In this document: one piece after another, positions 53,819-63,813 of the stretch
How the letters are laid out: each line of letters begins with the position of its first letter
Numbering within the stretch: the stretch's first letter is position 1
NCBI RefSeq assembly: GCF_041679265.1
Contig: NZ_JBGFSM010000017.1
Span: 1 to 64,000, forward strand
DNA: 64,000 nucleotides
Reading direction: 5' to 3'
Source of the DNA: Autumnicola sp041679265
GTDB taxonomy: Bacteria > Bacteroidota > Bacteroidia > Flavobacteriales > Flavobacteriaceae
Made by a program: the position numbers and the translations under genes
The notes under the pieces: model-generated
What the model was told of the DNA's origin: nothing
Database searches by the model: none
Seen by the model: the letters and a program-made list of their open reading frames with translations, nothing else

Positions 53819-56800
53819 TTAAAATCCAATTGATGCCCCAAGCATAAAAGATCTTGCCTGCGGATATATACCTCTGTCTATACTTAATACACCACCGCCA
53901 ATTTCAGGGTCAAAACCAGAGTATTTTGTAAAGGTGAAAAGGTTCTCGCTCATTACATAAACCCTGACTTTTTCAAAACCGATGTTAGAAAGAGCACTTT
54001 TGGGCAAGCTATATCCTACCTGGGCCGTTTTAATCCTGAAGTAATCTCCGTCTTCCAGATAAAAATCAGAAGGATTACTATAGTTATTATTTGGATCGTC
54101 ATTTGTCATCCTCGGAAATGAATCAGAAGTTCCTGGCCCAGTCCATCTTTCAAGAGCTTTAGCGGGATAATTGGCATTTGCAATATCCAACCTGCGGAGC
54201 CCCTGAAATATCTGGTTTCCTGCCACCCCCTGTCCAAATACAGTAAAATCAAAGTTTTTATAGTAGCCGTTTATAGTAATACCATACGACCAATCAGGAG
54301 TTGGGTCCCCAATAAAAACTCTGTCTGCTTCATTAATAGAACCATTCCCATCGGTATCCTGCCATCTAAAATCTCCTGGAACAGCATCTGGCTGAATTAG
54401 CTGCCCTTCAGCATTTGTATAATTATCAATTTCTTCCTGAGTTTGGAAAATTCCTAAAGTTTTAAAACCATAGAAGGAATTTACTGCTTCTCCTACAGCA
54501 GTCCTGGTAATAGGGAAAGTACTTGATTGGAATGCCACACCACCGTCCAGGTACTCCTGACCATCACCTAAAAAGGTAACTTCATTACGGAGGTAAGAGG
54601 CATTTGCATTGGCAGAAAGACCAAAATCTTCCCCGCTCAATGAATATCCTAAATTCATTTCTACCCCTGTGTTTTTCATGTCTCCAACATTTCGGGCTGG
54701 GTTTCCTATAACCCCCGCAAAGGCCGGAATTCTTGGGTATAATAGAATGTCTGTTGTTTCTTTTCTATACCAATCCACTTCAAGGGAAAAGTTATTTAAA
54801 AATCGGGATTCAAATCCAATGTTCAACTGACTGGTTTCTTCCCACTTGAGATCTGGGTTGGCAGGTGCATCAGGACTGTATCCAACATCGTAGCTCCCCA
54901 CTTGATCTCCAAAAGCATAATTTCTTCCGGAACCAATAGTAGAAAGGAAAGCCAAATCTCCAACGTTATCATTACCCACAATTCCATAACTTCCTCTAAA
55001 TTTAAAGAAGCTAACAGGATTATTCGCACCCCAGAAGTTTTCTCTAGAGGCCACCCAGCCAACTGATGCTGAAGGAAAGATACCATACTTGCTATTGGCA
55101 CCAAACCGTGAGGATCCATCTCTACGAATTATGCCGCTAAAAAGGTATTTTTCACCATAGTTGTAGTTTATTCTACCAAAAAGAGAAGCAACTTTATGTG
55201 GCACATTTTCATACCCATTGGCCACTATGTCATCTTCAGGTACATTAAAATTTAAAGAAGCATCATCAAAATTATCAACAGGAATTCCGTACTTGGTTAC
55301 GCTTAATCCTTTGGCTTCATTTTCCTTGTATGCTCCCTGACCTAAAAGTATAGTAAAATCATGTTCTCCAATTTGATCTGAATAAGAGACTGTATTCTCT
55401 ATATTGTAATCAAGTTTATTATTATTACTTCTGGTAAAGGAAGTTTGAGCAGTACTTGTAGAAGCGTTTAAATAGTTGATGGGGGTAAAGGACTCGTCAC
55501 CCCAATAAGATAGTTTTGCACCAAAATTAGAACGGAAAACCAAGCCTTCGAGGGGCTCCGCTTCCACAAAAGCATTTCCTACAAAATTGTCACTGTAGCC
55601 AAAGTTACCTAGACGCGTTTGGATATAAGCTAACGGATTTATGATTTCCTGAGCGACGTTTTGGGAAATACCGTAGGGATTTCCATTGGCGTCCCGAAGA
55701 AAAGGTAGGTCTTGATTGTATGGAAATTGGGCCAGTCTCTCCGGATCTGTCACTATTACTGGTGTTAGAGGATCTAAATTGATGGCTGAACTTAGTGGTC
55801 CACCGTATTCACTATTGGTATTTCCAATTCCAACACTTTTATTTCTGGAATAACCAAAATTTTCCCCGAAAGTTAACCAACGGGTGATATCATGAGTAGA
55901 ATTCAGACGTAGGTTGGTACGTTCATAGTTAGAGATATCTGTCGCCACAATACCTTCTTCCTCCAGATAACCAAATGAAAAATAAAAGCTGGAAACATCA
56001 CTACCTCCGCTAAGGCTAAGTTCATGGTTTTGTCTAAAGGCTGAATCGTTAAAAATAACATCCTGCCAATCTGTTCCATTTCCAAAAGTACTTAAATCCG
56101 AAAAAACCACATCTCCACCATCATTTACGCTAGCTTCATTCCGTAGAATGGCATACTCTGTAGCATTGGTGAGGTTAATGTTAGCTGCGGGTTCTGAAAA
56201 TCCCGCGTAGGTGTTATAACTGATCTTCATCTTGCCTTCTTTACCAGATTTGGTGGTTATAAGAATAACCCCACTGGCTGCCCTTGCCCCATATATCGCC
56301 TGGGAGGCCGCATCCTTTAAAACTTCTATGGAAGCAATATCAGATTGATTTAAATAGTTAATTCCGCCATTATCAACTACAACTCCATCAACAATCCATA
56401 ATGGGTCATTATTGTTTAAAGTAGTAATTCCCCGCACCCTTATTGTAGCACCAGAACCAGGCTGCCCGCTGGACGCAGCAACGGTTAATCCGGAAGTACG
56501 CCCTTGTAAAGCTTCTCCTACGGTGTTTATTGGCAGTGTTTCAAGATCTGAAGAATTGACACTTGAGATGGCTCCTGTTACAACACTTTTTTTCTGCGTA
56601 CCATATCCCACTACCACCACCTCCTCAAGGTCACTTTGATTTTCCTCTAAGGTTACGTTCAGGGTTTGAGCCTCATTAATAACAAATTCTTTGTTATTAA
56701 AACCTAGGTAGGAAAATACAAGAGTATCATTTACTTCCACATCTACAGAATAATTTCCATCAAAATCTGTAGTTGTACCATTATTTTTGTTTTTTACCAA

Positions 56801-56929
56801 TACGTTAACACCCAAAAGTGGTACGTTATTTTCGTCTGTTACCGTTCCCTGTATCGGAACAGTTTGTGAAAGGACAGAAAATAAGCCACCCCATAATAAG
56901 GTAATTAAAAGACAAGAAAATTTCTTCAT
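53819..56929 (-). CDS. SusC/RagA-type TonB-linked transporter (beta-glucan locus)
   Basis: 1036 residues. Signal FSCLLITLLWGGLFSVLSQ, a carboxypeptidase-D-like domain (VPIQGTVTDENNVPLLGVNV...), TonB-box-like LEEVVVVGYGTQ and the SusC plug signature LWIVDGVVV...DAASQAIYGARAASGVILITTK. The barrel ends in MLGASIGF. First gene of the locus operon, with ~240 bp between it and the regulator gene on the same strand. Confidence 0.96.
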   Translation of the reverse strand: MKKFSCLLITLLWGGLFSVLSQTVPIQGTVTDENNVPLLGVNVLVKNKNNGTTTDFDGNYSVDVEVNDTLVFSYLGFNNKEFVINEAQTLNVTLEENQSDLEEVVVVGYGTQKKSVVTGAISSVNSSDLETLPINTVGEALQGRTSGLTVAASSGQPGSGATIRVRGITTLNNNDPLWIVDGVVVDNGGINYLNQSDIASIEVLKDAASQAIYGARAASGVILITTKSGKEGKMKISYNTYAGFSEPAANINLTNATEYAILRNEASVNDGGDVVFSDLSTFGNGTDWQDVIFNDSAFRQNHELSLSGGSDVSSFYFSFGYLEEEGIVATDISNYERTNLRLNSTHDITRWLTFGENFGYSRNKSVGIGNTNSEYGGPLSSAINLDPLTPVIVTDPERLAQFPYNQDLPFLRDANGNPYGISQNVAQEIINPLAYIQTRLGNFGYSDNFVGNAFVEAEPLEGLVFRSNFGAKLSYWGDESFTPINYLNASTSTAQTSFTRSNNNKLDYNIENTVSYSDQIGEHDFTILLGQGAYKENEAKGLSVTKYGIPVDNFDDASLNFNVPEDDIVANGYENVPHKVASLFGRINYNYGEKYLFSGIIRRDGSSRFGANSKYGIFPSASVGWVASRENFWGANNPVSFFKFRGSYGIVGNDNVGDLAFLSTIGSGRNYAFGDQVGSYDVGYSPDAPANPDLKWEETSQLNIGFESRFLNNFSLEVDWYRKETTDILLYPRIPAFAGVIGNPARNVGDMKNTGVEMNLGYSLSGEDFGLSANANASYLRNEVTFLGDGQEYLDGGVAFQSSTFPITRTAVGEAVNSFYGFKTLGIFQTQEEIDNYTNAEGQLIQPDAVPGDFRWQDTDGNGSINEADRVFIGDPTPDWSYGITINGYYKNFDFTVFGQGVAGNQIFQGLRRLDIANANYPAKALERWTGPGTSDSFPRMTNDDPNNNYSNPSDFYLEDGDYFRIKTAQVGYSLPKSALSNIGFEKVRVYVMSENLFTFTKYSGFDPEIGGGVLSIDRGIYPQARSFMLGASIGF

Positions 56930-57170
56930 GTTGAATGATTGTTAAAAATTATATTGCAATATATTAAGAGGACGTTAAGATTTCTGCATTAGAACCTTTA
57001 CAAAAAGTCTACATTTTTTAAAATGGCAAAATATCGGATCAAATTTTGCTAAAAATTAAAATATAACAAGCCCTAGCATGGATTTTGTAAATTTTTGTCT
57101 TTCATGAAAAAATTTGTACGCAATGAACGTGTAGAGGTAATGTAGAGTTTTTTTACCGAGCTGTTAAGTT

Positions 57171-59960
57171 TCAGACAGCCAAAATGTAATCCGTAAGATT
57201 GTCATTTCTTCCTAATTTCATCTTTTTACGCAAACGATATCGTTTAATTTCCACGCTCTTTACAGATATGTTTAGTAAGGGAGCCATCTCTTTTGAGGAT
57301 AAATTAAGGCGTAGATAAGCACACAATTTTAGATCATTAGAAGTAAGTTCAGGATGTTTCTGCTTCATCTTGTGGAAGAAATCTTTATCGGCATTGCTAA
57401 ATGCTTTTTGAAAGAAATTCCAGTTATCTTCTTCACTTATATCTTTATCTATCGTCTTGATCACAGATTTCACCTTGCTGGACTCCGCCTCCTGCAACCT
57501 GTGTTTAATATCTGAAAGAAATTCATTTTTCTTAATCAGGCTCATGGTAGAGGCAGCCAGTTCCCTGTTCTTATTCTCCATATCCTGCTCCAATCTTTCA
57601 TTTTCTAATTTTATGATCTTTTGCTCGGCTTCAAGATTGCGCATCCTGAGGGCTTTTTCGTTTTCTTCCACCTGTTTACGGTGCTGCCTTTGCGAAAGAA
57701 GATGAATTCCATATAAAACCAGAAGAAACACCATAAAATAGCCCAATAATGCCAAATAACTCAGATACCAGGGTCTTTGAACTGTAAAATGGTAAGATGA
57801 TTTTTCGGTTTCACCTGCTCCTACCTTTGCTTTTACCTCAAAAGTATAATCCCCGTATGGCAGGTTTTTAAAACTGGCGTTTGCAACGTCCTCCCAATGA
57901 CTCCACTTTGGGCTTAAACCAAGAAGCCTGTAACTGTAAACCGGGGCCAGAAACTTTTTATATACAGGTGTACTGAACCTAAACAACACATTATTGTTTC
58001 TATAATGCAATTCTGTCTCACAGTTTGGGTTAAGTTCTTCCCATCTTTCATCGAGCCTGGAGCTGGCAATCTTATCAATACGCACATCATAAATAACGTT
58101 AGGCTCGCTAACATGATTGAATTTTAGATACCCATTAGATATGCCCATAAGATAATCCCCATGATTTAATCTGCTAATATTTTCATATCCCAGGGTGATA
58201 TTCCGGAATTCCCTTGAAATATATATAGGATTAAACCTATAATTATCGCTGAGGTCTGCAACCTCAACATTAAAAAGCACATTTTCACCAAAACCCCATA
58301 TTTTACCTGTTCCGTCTTCCACAATTCTTCCGGTAAGGCGATTGGTATCGTTTAGCAGCCTTCCCAGTCTGGTGTTTTCAATGAAGGCATCTTCCAGAAC
58401 ATTGTACTTTAAAATTCTGTCTTTGGAAGAAAAATAGAGGCTGTCATCAAATTTAAAAATGCAGGAAGTGATCGCCGGCTCCTCACTTATCCTGTAGTTT
58501 TTCATGCTGGCAATAGCAGTTAGGGAATCATTAATCCGCATTTTAAAAACCCCTTTATGTTCATTGCTAATCCATATCTCCCCATTATCTTCAGGAACAA
58601 TAAATTTGGAAGAATGTGGGAAATCTGCCAGCATTGCGAGGTCCCTAAAACTACCATCGGCCTGCTCTTTTAAAAAACTTATCCCATTATAATGCCCCTG
58701 GATATAAAACCCTGGTTTGGTAGGAAGTGCTTTCACCAGCCAGGTCCCAAGCCTGTCCGAAATTTTTTCAGCTGAAGTATCTTTAACCAAAAAAGTACCG
58801 GTGTTATGACCGCAAAATAAATTACCGCTTATTTCCTGTAAACTCCATACCTGGCCGTTGGTACCTTCTATAAGTTTAAAATTTTCTTCATTGTTCGTTC
58901 TGTAATACAATCCCTGGTTAGTGCCTAAATAGAGGTATTCTGAATTTTGGAAAGAGCAATAAACAGATCCAATATCTCCCTTATTATCCTCAAAGATGGC
59001 AAAAGAAGAATCCAGGTTGATCACACTTAAACCATTATCAAGTCCTGCCCATAGATTTTGTTCTTTATCTACAAAAAGGCTTAAACTGGTATTATTTAAC
59101 AGCACATTTCCCTGCTCGAAATGATGGAGCACCTCTCCGGAAGCGGAAGTATGGTAGATCCCTTCTCCAACCGTTCCTAAAACCAGATCCCCATTGGAGA
59201 GCTGAACGGCAGAAAGTATTCCGGCTTCTTTTATTACGCTACTTAATTCGGGAAAAACGGGCCTTAAACCCCCCTTGTCCCATAAGCTAAAACCTCCCTG
59301 TGAATTTATAAGTAAAAGTCCTTGTTCCTGGCGGAAGACCTCCATGATCTCCATGGATCTAATATCCTGCTGCGGTATTGCTAAAACAGGTTTGGCATTA
59401 GTGATGGTAAACAAACCTTCATCGGCCAGTTGAAAGTAAATTTTACCGTCTTCTTTAAACAAATTAGTGACTGGTTTTGAAGCGGGATTTGGAAGAAGGA
59501 CGATTTTCTCTGAGCCAGGGTCATATAAATAAATACCTGAAAAACTTCTAAACAGAATATACCCGTTGCTTTCCTCTATATCCCAAAACTGCTCCCCATC
59601 TACCAGGGGCCTTGGAAAAACAGGATTAAGGCTTCTATATTGGAGAGTTCCCAGGCTATCCCTTTTCCAGTAACCTACTTCCATATAAGCCCCGGTGTAA
59701 ATACGCTCCCCTACCACCTTAACCGAGCGGACTATAGTTTTATTGGGAACAGGGTAGAGGTTCCAGTCTTCACCTGTAAATTCCAAAAGCCCCATCCCAT
59801 TGGCGATATACATATTCCTGTTATCTCCCTGGGAGATCATCCAGTTTTGATTTCCGGCTTCGTAAATATTAGGATCATAATTTATTACCGGTGGCAGTTC
59901 CTGTCCCAGAATAAATTGAGAAACCAGAAGACAAATAAAAACGAAGTACCGCAAAAACAA
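57171..59960 (-). CDS. One-protein PUL sensor/regulator (beta-propeller, Y_Y_Y, LuxR-like HTH)
   Basis: 929 residues from a TTG start at 59960; no ATG precedes the signal region (RYFVFICLLVSQFILGQ). The periplasmic part is a two-bladed-propeller set of sensor repeats and a Y_Y_Y domain (about 660-728). One membrane helix (731-755) follows, then a long coiled coil, and a C-terminal HTH (867-929, KSVEIKRYRLRKKMKLG). There are no kinase or receiver domains, so it is not a classic hybrid two-component system but a transmembrane one-component type. It probably senses glucan fragments and activates the adjacent susC operon. Confidence 0.9.
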   Translation of the reverse strand: MFLRYFVFICLLVSQFILGQELPPVINYDPNIYEAGNQNWMISQGDNRNMYIANGMGLLEFTGEDWNLYPVPNKTIVRSVKVVGERIYTGAYMEVGYWKRDSLGTLQYRSLNPVFPRPLVDGEQFWDIEESNGYILFRSFSGIYLYDPGSEKIVLLPNPASKPVTNLFKEDGKIYFQLADEGLFTITNAKPVLAIPQQDIRSMEIMEVFRQEQGLLLINSQGGFSLWDKGGLRPVFPELSSVIKEAGILSAVQLSNGDLVLGTVGEGIYHTSASGEVLHHFEQGNVLLNNTSLSLFVDKEQNLWAGLDNGLSVINLDSSFAIFEDNKGDIGSVYCSFQNSEYLYLGTNQGLYYRTNNEENFKLIEGTNGQVWSLQEISGNLFCGHNTGTFLVKDTSAEKISDRLGTWLVKALPTKPGFYIQGHYNGISFLKEQADGSFRDLAMLADFPHSSKFIVPEDNGEIWISNEHKGVFKMRINDSLTAIASMKNYRISEEPAITSCIFKFDDSLYFSSKDRILKYNVLEDAFIENTRLGRLLNDTNRLTGRIVEDGTGKIWGFGENVLFNVEVADLSDNYRFNPIYISREFRNITLGYENISRLNHGDYLMGISNGYLKFNHVSEPNVIYDVRIDKIASSRLDERWEELNPNCETELHYRNNNVLFRFSTPVYKKFLAPVYSYRLLGLSPKWSHWEDVANASFKNLPYGDYTFEVKAKVGAGETEKSSYHFTVQRPWYLSYLALLGYFMVFLLVLYGIHLLSQRQHRKQVEENEKALRMRNLEAEQKIIKLENERLEQDMENKNRELAASTMSLIKKNEFLSDIKHRLQEAESSKVKSVIKTIDKDISEEDNWNFFQKAFSNADKDFFHKMKQKHPELTSNDLKLCAYLRLNLSSKEMAPLLNISVKSVEIKRYRLRKKMKLGRNDNLTDYILAV

Positions 59961-60195
59961 TTGAATTTAGTTATTAAGAAAAGTTTTGATAATAAGGAAA
60001 CAATGCAAAATAAAAAGAATTCTTCCATGGGTGTAAAAAAATCCGCTTCAGTTTTAGGAAATTTTTAATAATTGAAAGGGTTGAAAATGTTATAGACCGT
60101 TAAAATTTATCGCTTTTCTGGAATTTTTTTCAAACTTCGTCCAATTAAAATTTACCCAATTCTAAAATACACCCATTTCAATAACAGGATTTTAT

Positions 60196-63100
60196 ATGCC
60201 AAACGCTGTAAACCAACTACAACTTTATCTATTTCCTTTTGCTTTATTACTAATGTTGAGTTCTGGACAAGCCCAGGATGCACCTGTTCCTGCTGATAAG
60301 GAAATATCTCATGTACTATATTTCACTGCTAATACAGGATTGAAAAATTCAAAATCGGATTTGATTTTTGATCAGATTGTAAAAGCTTCACAACAGGATA
60401 AAAAGGCAAGCCTGGTAATTTTGGGCAATATTACCAAAAAAGGTTTTCCAAAGGATGAAGAAAAGAGAGAAGCTGTTAAGAGAACCCTTAAAGAGGAACT
60501 TTTACAGCCACTTGCAAATTTTAACGGCAATGTAATTTTTAATCCCGGCACTAATGAATGGCGGGAAGGTGGCGGTCAGGAAAACCTGGATGATATGGAA
60601 TCTTTTCTCCAGGATAACAGCAAGGCAGAATTCTGGCCTAATGACGGTTGCCCCATAGAATCTGAAACACTTACAGATGAAGTGGAATTAATGATGGTAG
60701 ATTCCCAGTGGTTCCTGGAAGATTGGGACAAGCACCCTTACATTAACCACAAATGCGAAATAAAAACAAGGGAAGAGTTTTTCCTCGAATTTCGGGACAA
60801 TCTTAAGGATGAGCAGAACAAAACCATTATTATAGCCATGCACCATCCGGTAATAACCAATACCAGACACGGGTTTATAGACCGCACCGGTGGATTTAGC
60901 AACGATTCATTTTACAGCCTGGCCATGCAGGAACTTAGAGGAAGAGCCAAAACCACCGCAAGCCTGTACAATGATGTTATTTTTGTTGCAGGAAGTGACA
61001 GAAATCTCCAGTTTTTACAGGACGGTGGTATTCCGCAAATTATAAGCGGCGCTGCTGCCAAAACAGAACCTGCTAAAATCCATGACGAGGAAAGCTTTGC
61101 TTCTGATGAGAACGGATTTGCCAAAATTACGGTCTTTAAAGACAGGAGTTCTGTGGTTCAGTTTTATGCATCTAAGCCGGAAGGAGCTGATTTACTGGCT
61201 ACAAGAACCATCAAAAGAGAACGCCCTCGTCTGGAGGATATGAAGTACGAACCAAGGGAAAACTACAATAAAAATTTCAAATCTTCGGTTTACAAATCGG
61301 AAGAAACCGAACGTACTGGCTTCTACAAATGGTTATGGGGCGATCATTACCGTGATGTTTATAGTGCGCCGCTTAATGCCCCGGTACTATTTTTAGATGA
61401 CCTGCCAGGTAACCCCAGGCCAATTGCGGTGGGTGGCGGCCATCAATCCAGGTCTCTGCGCTTAATTGATGAAGATGAGCATGAATATACTTTAAGGGAA
61501 ATGCGTAAAAGCGCCCTGCAGTTCCTTCAGCATATGGTTAAAGAGCATTATGTGGAAGAAATTGCAGACAGTACAGTGGCAGAAGGCATTATTCAGGATT
61601 TTTACACTACAGCCCATCCTTACGCTCCTTTTGCGGTGCAGGAACTTTCAGAAGATATTAACCTCTATCATTCCAATCCAAAAATCTATTACGTACCAAA
61701 ACAGGAAGCACTTGGTATTTATAATGAAGGTTATGGGGATAAGCTCTACATGTTGGAAGAACACGTGGGAGATGAAAATAAGGATTTTGAGACCTTTGGC
61801 TCGCCTGATGATATTATTAGCACCTCAGACCTTTTACTGGAGTTACAGGACACCAAAGACTCTTATGTAGATGAAGATTCGTATATAAAGGCACGGATTT
61901 TCGACATGTTAATAGGAGATTGGGACCGCCACGAAGACCAGTGGCGATGGGCGCAGTTCGAACAGGAAGACGGGAAACTGATGTACAAACCCATTGCACG
62001 GGACAGGGACCAGGCTTTCCCACGGTACGATGGACCCATTACCCGTATAATCCAAATGGGAATTCCAGAAATGCGTTCCATGCAAACTTTTACAGGAGAT
62101 GTAATTAAAAATACCAAATGGTTTAATGAAGCGGCCTATCATATTGATAAAGCCTTGATACAAAATGCAGACTGGCAGGATTGGAAAGAGCAGGTAGAAT
62201 ATATCCAGCAGACTTTAACCGATGAAAAAATAGAGGCTGCCTTTGCCAGCCTTCCAGAAGATGTTCAGGATGAAACCATTGCCGACATCAAGGAAAAATT
62301 GAAGCAACGCCGGGAAAATCTTCTCCAGATTACCCGGGATTACTATAATTATTTGCAGGAATTCAAGGTGGTTACGGGAACGGAAGAAGACGATGAATTC
62401 CTGATTACCCGCAAGAAAGATGGTATAACAGACCTACAAATTAAAAGCGAGGGAGAAGTTGTTTTTAAACATTCCTATAACGCTGAAGAGACAGAGGAAA
62501 TGTGGATTTATGGTATGGACGGCAATGATATCTTTAAAATAGAAGGAAAAGGAGATCATCTTATAAAGCTCAAAATAATGGGTGGCGAGGAAAATGACAC
62601 CTATAATTTTCAGAATACCAGAAAGGCGAAATTGTACGATTATAAGAGCCGGGAGAACACCATTTTAACTCCTTCTGCCCATAAACTTCTGGTGGATAGT
62701 TATAACATTAACGTTTATGATCCCGCAAAGAGAAAGTTCAGCAAAAATATTCTTTTCCCTACGGTGGATTTTGATACTAATGCAGGTCTCAAGCTGGGCG
62801 TGGCCAATACCTATACTAAATACGGGCTGCTACGCAATCCTTTTACCGAGCGGCATAAAATAAGCGCGTTTTACTATTTTGCCACCAATGGTTTTGATGT
62901 TGCTTATTCCGGGGAATTTGCCCATATCTTTTATAACTGGAACCTGGGCATAGATGCCCGTTATACCAGCCCTAATTACACCCTGAACTTTTTTGGGTTT
63001 GGGAATGAATCTTATTATGATGACGATGCTGTGGACAGGGATTACAACCGGGTAAGGATACAGCAGTGGAGTTTTGCCCCTTCGCTTATATGGCGCAATG

Positions 63101-63789
63101 AAAAAGGAGCAAGTTTCTATGTTCAGCCTAAACTGGAATCTATGGAAGTAAAAGCTGATAATAACGAATTTGTAAACCAGTTTTTTGACCAGGAAGATGA
63201 CCTATTTGACAACCAGTATTATGCCAGTGGGGAATTAGGCTTTAATTACAAAAATAAACCCAGTGAGCTGGCCTATCCCCGCCGCGGAATGGAAGCAAAT
63301 ATCGCCACCGGCTATAAGCGCAATATTGACGAACACGATAATGCCTTTGGCTACCTGCAACCTTCCCTTTCTATAGATTATCCTTTACACGAAAGCGGGA
63401 TTGTAGTACTGGCAACCAAGATTGGAGGAGAAATGATCTTTGGCGATAATTATGAATTTTATGATGCCGCCACAATTGGCGGCAAAAGAACTTTAAGAGG
63501 ATACAGGAATCAACGGTTTAACGGCAAATATTCCTTTTATCAGACCACCGATTTGCGTACCGGGATCGCCCGCATTACCACGAATTACATCCCGGTGAAC
63601 CTGGGGATTAGCCTTGGCTTTGACTACGGCAGGGTTTGGAGCGATAATTCAAATTCAGACCGCTGGCACAACAGTTATGGAGGCTCTCTGTTTGTAAATG
63701 CCTTTTATGCCATTACCGGAGGCTTAGGTTACTACGTGAGTGATGAAAATACCAGCAGGATTATTTTTAACCTCGGGTTTCAGTTCTAA
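60196..63789 (+). CDS. Three-part outer-membrane protein: degenerate metallophosphoesterase, kinase-like segment, Omp85-type barrel
   Basis: 1197 residues; signal (LYLFPFALLLMLSSGQAQ). Residues ~35-330 align in pattern with metallophosphoesterases, but the metal ligands are lost: LGNITKKG (76-83) where GDN is expected, NPGTNEW (116-122) where GNHDW is expected, and AGSDRN (265-270) where GHEH is expected; only MHHPV (215-219) remains. Residues ~410-620 carry GGGHQSRSL, YTLREM, GDWDRHEDQ (574-582) and RDRDQAF (602-608), like glycine-loop, DRH and metal-Asp motifs of Fam20/CotH-type kinases (inference). About 830-1197 is a beta barrel with Omp85-like features (GGKRTLRGYRNQRFNG, C-terminal NLGFQF). 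Divergent from the PUL regulator. Confidence 0.75.
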   Translation: MPNAVNQLQLYLFPFALLLMLSSGQAQDAPVPADKEISHVLYFTANTGLKNSKSDLIFDQIVKASQQDKKASLVILGNITKKGFPKDEEKREAVKRTLKEELLQPLANFNGNVIFNPGTNEWREGGGQENLDDMESFLQDNSKAEFWPNDGCPIESETLTDEVELMMVDSQWFLEDWDKHPYINHKCEIKTREEFFLEFRDNLKDEQNKTIIIAMHHPVITNTRHGFIDRTGGFSNDSFYSLAMQELRGRAKTTASLYNDVIFVAGSDRNLQFLQDGGIPQIISGAAAKTEPAKIHDEESFASDENGFAKITVFKDRSSVVQFYASKPEGADLLATRTIKRERPRLEDMKYEPRENYNKNFKSSVYKSEETERTGFYKWLWGDHYRDVYSAPLNAPVLFLDDLPGNPRPIAVGGGHQSRSLRLIDEDEHEYTLREMRKSALQFLQHMVKEHYVEEIADSTVAEGIIQDFYTTAHPYAPFAVQELSEDINLYHSNPKIYYVPKQEALGIYNEGYGDKLYMLEEHVGDENKDFETFGSPDDIISTSDLLLELQDTKDSYVDEDSYIKARIFDMLIGDWDRHEDQWRWAQFEQEDGKLMYKPIARDRDQAFPRYDGPITRIIQMGIPEMRSMQTFTGDVIKNTKWFNEAAYHIDKALIQNADWQDWKEQVEYIQQTLTDEKIEAAFASLPEDVQDETIADIKEKLKQRRENLLQITRDYYNYLQEFKVVTGTEEDDEFLITRKKDGITDLQIKSEGEVVFKHSYNAEETEEMWIYGMDGNDIFKIEGKGDHLIKLKIMGGEENDTYNFQNTRKAKLYDYKSRENTILTPSAHKLLVDSYNINVYDPAKRKFSKNILFPTVDFDTNAGLKLGVANTYTKYGLLRNPFTERHKISAFYYFATNGFDVAYSGEFAHIFYNWNLGIDARYTSPNYTLNFFGFGNESYYDDDAVDRDYNRVRIQQWSFAPSLIWRNEKGASFYVQPKLESMEVKADNNEFVNQFFDQEDDLFDNQYYASGELGFNYKNKPSELAYPRRGMEANIATGYKRNIDEHDNAFGYLQPSLSIDYPLHESGIVVLATKIGGEMIFGDNYEFYDAATIGGKRTLRGYRNQRFNGKYSFYQTTDLRTGIARITTNYIPVNLGISLGFDYGRVWSDNSNSDRWHNSYGGSLFVNAFYAITGGLGYYVSDENTSRIIFNLGFQF

Positions 63790-63813
63790 GGCTGTTTAAG
63801 AAAAATAAAGATT

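Noticed and set aside
57171..59960. Hybrid two-component system (HTCS)
   Set aside because: The propeller and Y_Y_Y sensor are present, but histidine-kinase and receiver domains are missing; a coiled coil leads straight to the HTH.
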